The position numbers were made by a program, and so were the translations under genes. From NCBI GenBank assembly GCA_945910005.1, contig OX246744.1:6509973-6573972 (forward strand): a DNA stretch of 64,000 nt. The letters are read 5' to 3'. A model generated the notes under the pieces. It did no database searches, was not told the origin of the DNA, and was given only the letters and a program-made list of their open reading frames with translations. Every line of letters starts with the position of its first letter. Within the stretch, counting starts at the first letter, position 1. Below, in pieces: positions 62,401 to 64,000 of the stretch. This DNA comes from Isoperla grammatica. Taxonomy: Eukaryota; Arthropoda; Insecta; Plecoptera; Perlodidae.

Positions 62401-63060
62401 GTTTATAACTAATGTATCCTAAACACTAAATAGACATGTGTGTGTGTCGGTCGGTTACAACGAGAAGAGAACCCCTTTTCATACCCAATCTACTATGTGG
62501 TTCTCGTTGCTATGACGTACATCCCTCACCCTGTGACAGACAGTGGAAGTCTCACTTTGTGATCATAACAATACTATTATAGTAGTAGTATAGAAGAATC
62601 AAACCAACGGATTATCTAGTATATATTACGGCCTCCTACTAACTAACGGTCTTCAAGCTTCAAATCACCGTTCACTACGTATATTGCAAGTCTGTATTAC
62701 ACGGTTCAGTGTTCCGTTCTACTCTTGCATTCAATCTTCAATATATTCAAGGCGGTAAACTATACTGCAAAGAACCTCCAAGCGTAATCATTCCCGAACA
62801 AAATTACTATACCATAACGTATCTTTATTATTCAATAAACATTCTATTCTAATCATGATTATGTATTACTTTAAAACTAAAATTCAAGCAAATAGTAGGT
62901 ACGTACGTGCAATTTCAATTTTACGTTCAATCTTTGAGATCATTCGTTATAATAATATAAGAATTTATCATTTTCGTAAACTTTATCGGGGGATATCAAA
63001 TAGATGCTAAAATTCTCATGCTTTGAGGGGTAAGCATATTATTGACCACTCAAAATGTTC
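62401..63060. other. AT-rich non-coding stretch
   Basis: Nothing recognised. Confidence 0.5.
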
Positions 63061-63180
63061 TCTCTCTTCATTGTGGCCGCTGTGATGTCACGTGAAATAG
63101 TCCCGCTACGGACGGGAGTCGAACCCAACAAACAGCAGCGAGAGAGGTATGCAGCCAGGTCGTTACCCCGGCTCTGGTGC
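63061..63180 (-). mobile_element. tRNA-like repeat fragment
   Basis: cggacgggagtcgaaccc (B-box on the minus strand) and ccaggtcgttaccccggct (A-box-like) are spaced as in a tRNA-like unit. A TGATGTCACGTG variant of the CRE/E-box motif lies just left, at 63083-63094. Confidence 0.4.
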
Positions 63181-63730
63181 GAGCAGAGCAGAGCAGAGTG
63201 GAGCAGAGCAGAGTAGAGCAGAGTAGAGTAGAGCAGAGTAGAGTAGAGTAGAGTAGAGTAGAGTAGAGTAGAGAAGAGCAGAGCAGGGCAGGGCAGAGCA
63301 GAACAAAGCAGAGCAGAGCAGAGTAGAGTAGAGTATGACAGAGCAGAGCAGAGCAGAGCAGAGCAGAGCAGAGTAGAGCAGACCACAGCAGAGCGGAGCA
63401 AAGCAGAGCAGACCAGACCAGACCAGAGCAGACCAGAGCAGAGTAGAGCAGAGCAGAGCAGAGTAGAGTAGAGCAGAGCAGACCAGAGCAGAGTAGAATA
63501 GAGAAGAGCAGAGCAGTGCAGAGTAGAGTAGAGCAGAGCATAGCAGAGTAGAGCAGAGCAGATTAGAGCAGCGCAGAGCAGAGTAGAATAGAGTAGAGCA
63601 GAGCAGAGCAGAGCAGGGCAGAGCAGAGTAGAGTAGAGCAGAGCAGAGCAGAACAGAGCAGAGCATAGCAGAACAGAGCAGAGCAGAGTAGAACAGCGCA
63701 GAGCAGAGCAGAGCAGAGTAGAGCAGCGCA
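63180..63730. repeat. GAGCA/GAGTA pentanucleotide satellite
   Basis: About 110 units of gagca and gagta, with rare gacca variants. A 5-bp unit without stop codons keeps three minus frames open (up to 252 codons), producing Leu/Ser/Cys/Ala strings that are not proteins. Confidence 0.97.
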
Positions 63731-63973
63731 GAGTCGAGTAGAGGCGGCGAGGAAAGGAGACGAGGTGAAGGAACTCGGGCCAGGCGAATCGGAACACAAT
63801 CGGCGCGCGGGGTCAATGTCAAGGCCGTGGTGTAGAGTGGAGGCTACTCTCGCCGCCGCGGACCGGTCGAGAGCGAGGCCCACTTCGGAGACCCCTGGGG
63901 CCCCGCGCGAGGTTGGATGCTACACCGACGACGCGCGGTCAGCCGAAAATAATACGGATGGTTGTAAAAAGTG
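63731..63973. other. CpG-rich stretch at the window end
   Basis: GC-rich sequence with several CGCG and CCGCGG words next to the satellite. It might be a promoter or exon continuing outside the window, but no clear frame with splice signals is seen. Confidence 0.3.
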
Positions 63974-64000
63974 AAAAAACAAGCTATAACGGCAAAGTAT

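Noticed and set aside
63039..63822. Long minus-strand open frames (252, 219 and 157 codons)
   Set aside because: They arise from the stop-free GAGCA/GAGTA pentamer and encode only repeated Leu/Ser/Cys/Ala strings.

Overview
The window is animal nuclear DNA, most likely from an arthropod. The introns are long and AT-rich, splice sites follow GT-AG, and coding exons are distinctly GC-richer than their surroundings. The best lineage evidence is a 182-residue ARF1-class GTPase that, from memory of the family, is almost residue-for-residue the insect form (its end LKNANR matches Drosophila Arf79F, whereas vertebrate ARF1 ends differently). Repeats dominate: foldback MITEs, tRNA-like SINEs, LINE 3' ends, piggyBac-like elements, satellites and microsatellites. 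One 200-base assembly gap lies at 9026-9225.

Layout. 1-14.9 kb: no gene I can defend. It holds tandem and dispersed repeats, a broken LINE (9.4-10.4 kb), a SINE-like repeat (11.5-12.0 kb) and a GC-rich hairpin (12.2 kb). 14.9-15.5 kb is a CpG-rich block. 16.1-24.1 kb: an ARF1 orthologue on the minus strand, three coding exons plus at least one upstream non-coding exon. Its 5.2-kb second intron carries two piggyBac-like elements and a satellite of about 152-bp units. 24.3-28.7 kb: a divergently transcribed six-exon plus-strand gene for a 267-residue protein with one N-terminal membrane segment and ankyrin repeats, which I cannot name. The two genes start only a few hundred bases apart and probably share a promoter.

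32.3-56.1 kb: a Tousled-like kinase (TLK) gene on the minus strand. I reconstructed twelve exons that join in one frame to 714 codons plus a stop, covering the basic N-terminal region, the coiled-coil region and a complete kinase domain with all catalytic motifs. A further 5' exon must lie above 56.1 kb and was not found. TLK introns are heavily loaded with mobile DNA. The last intron (32.4-36.8 kb) is the clearest case: almost all of its non-inserted sequence is one copy of the SINE-like repeat also present at 11.5 kb. That copy is split by a 321-bp TTAA-flanked piggyBac-like element and by a 3.7-kb foldback element. The 11.5-kb copy acts as the empty site for both. The foldback element carries a broken ORF whose acidic motifs resemble FEN/PIN-type nucleases, and two outward-facing copies of a cysteine-rich CXC-type ORF.

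56.1-64 kb: upstream flank of TLK with microsatellites, a third copy of a foldback MITE, SINEs, a CpG-rich spot near 61.3 kb and a pentanucleotide satellite at 63.2-63.7 kb.

The three genes are housekeeping-type: ARF1 acts in Golgi vesicle traffic and TLK in chromatin assembly. Nothing indicates that they work in a common pathway. Coordinates of exons were read by hand from splice signals and reading-frame continuity.
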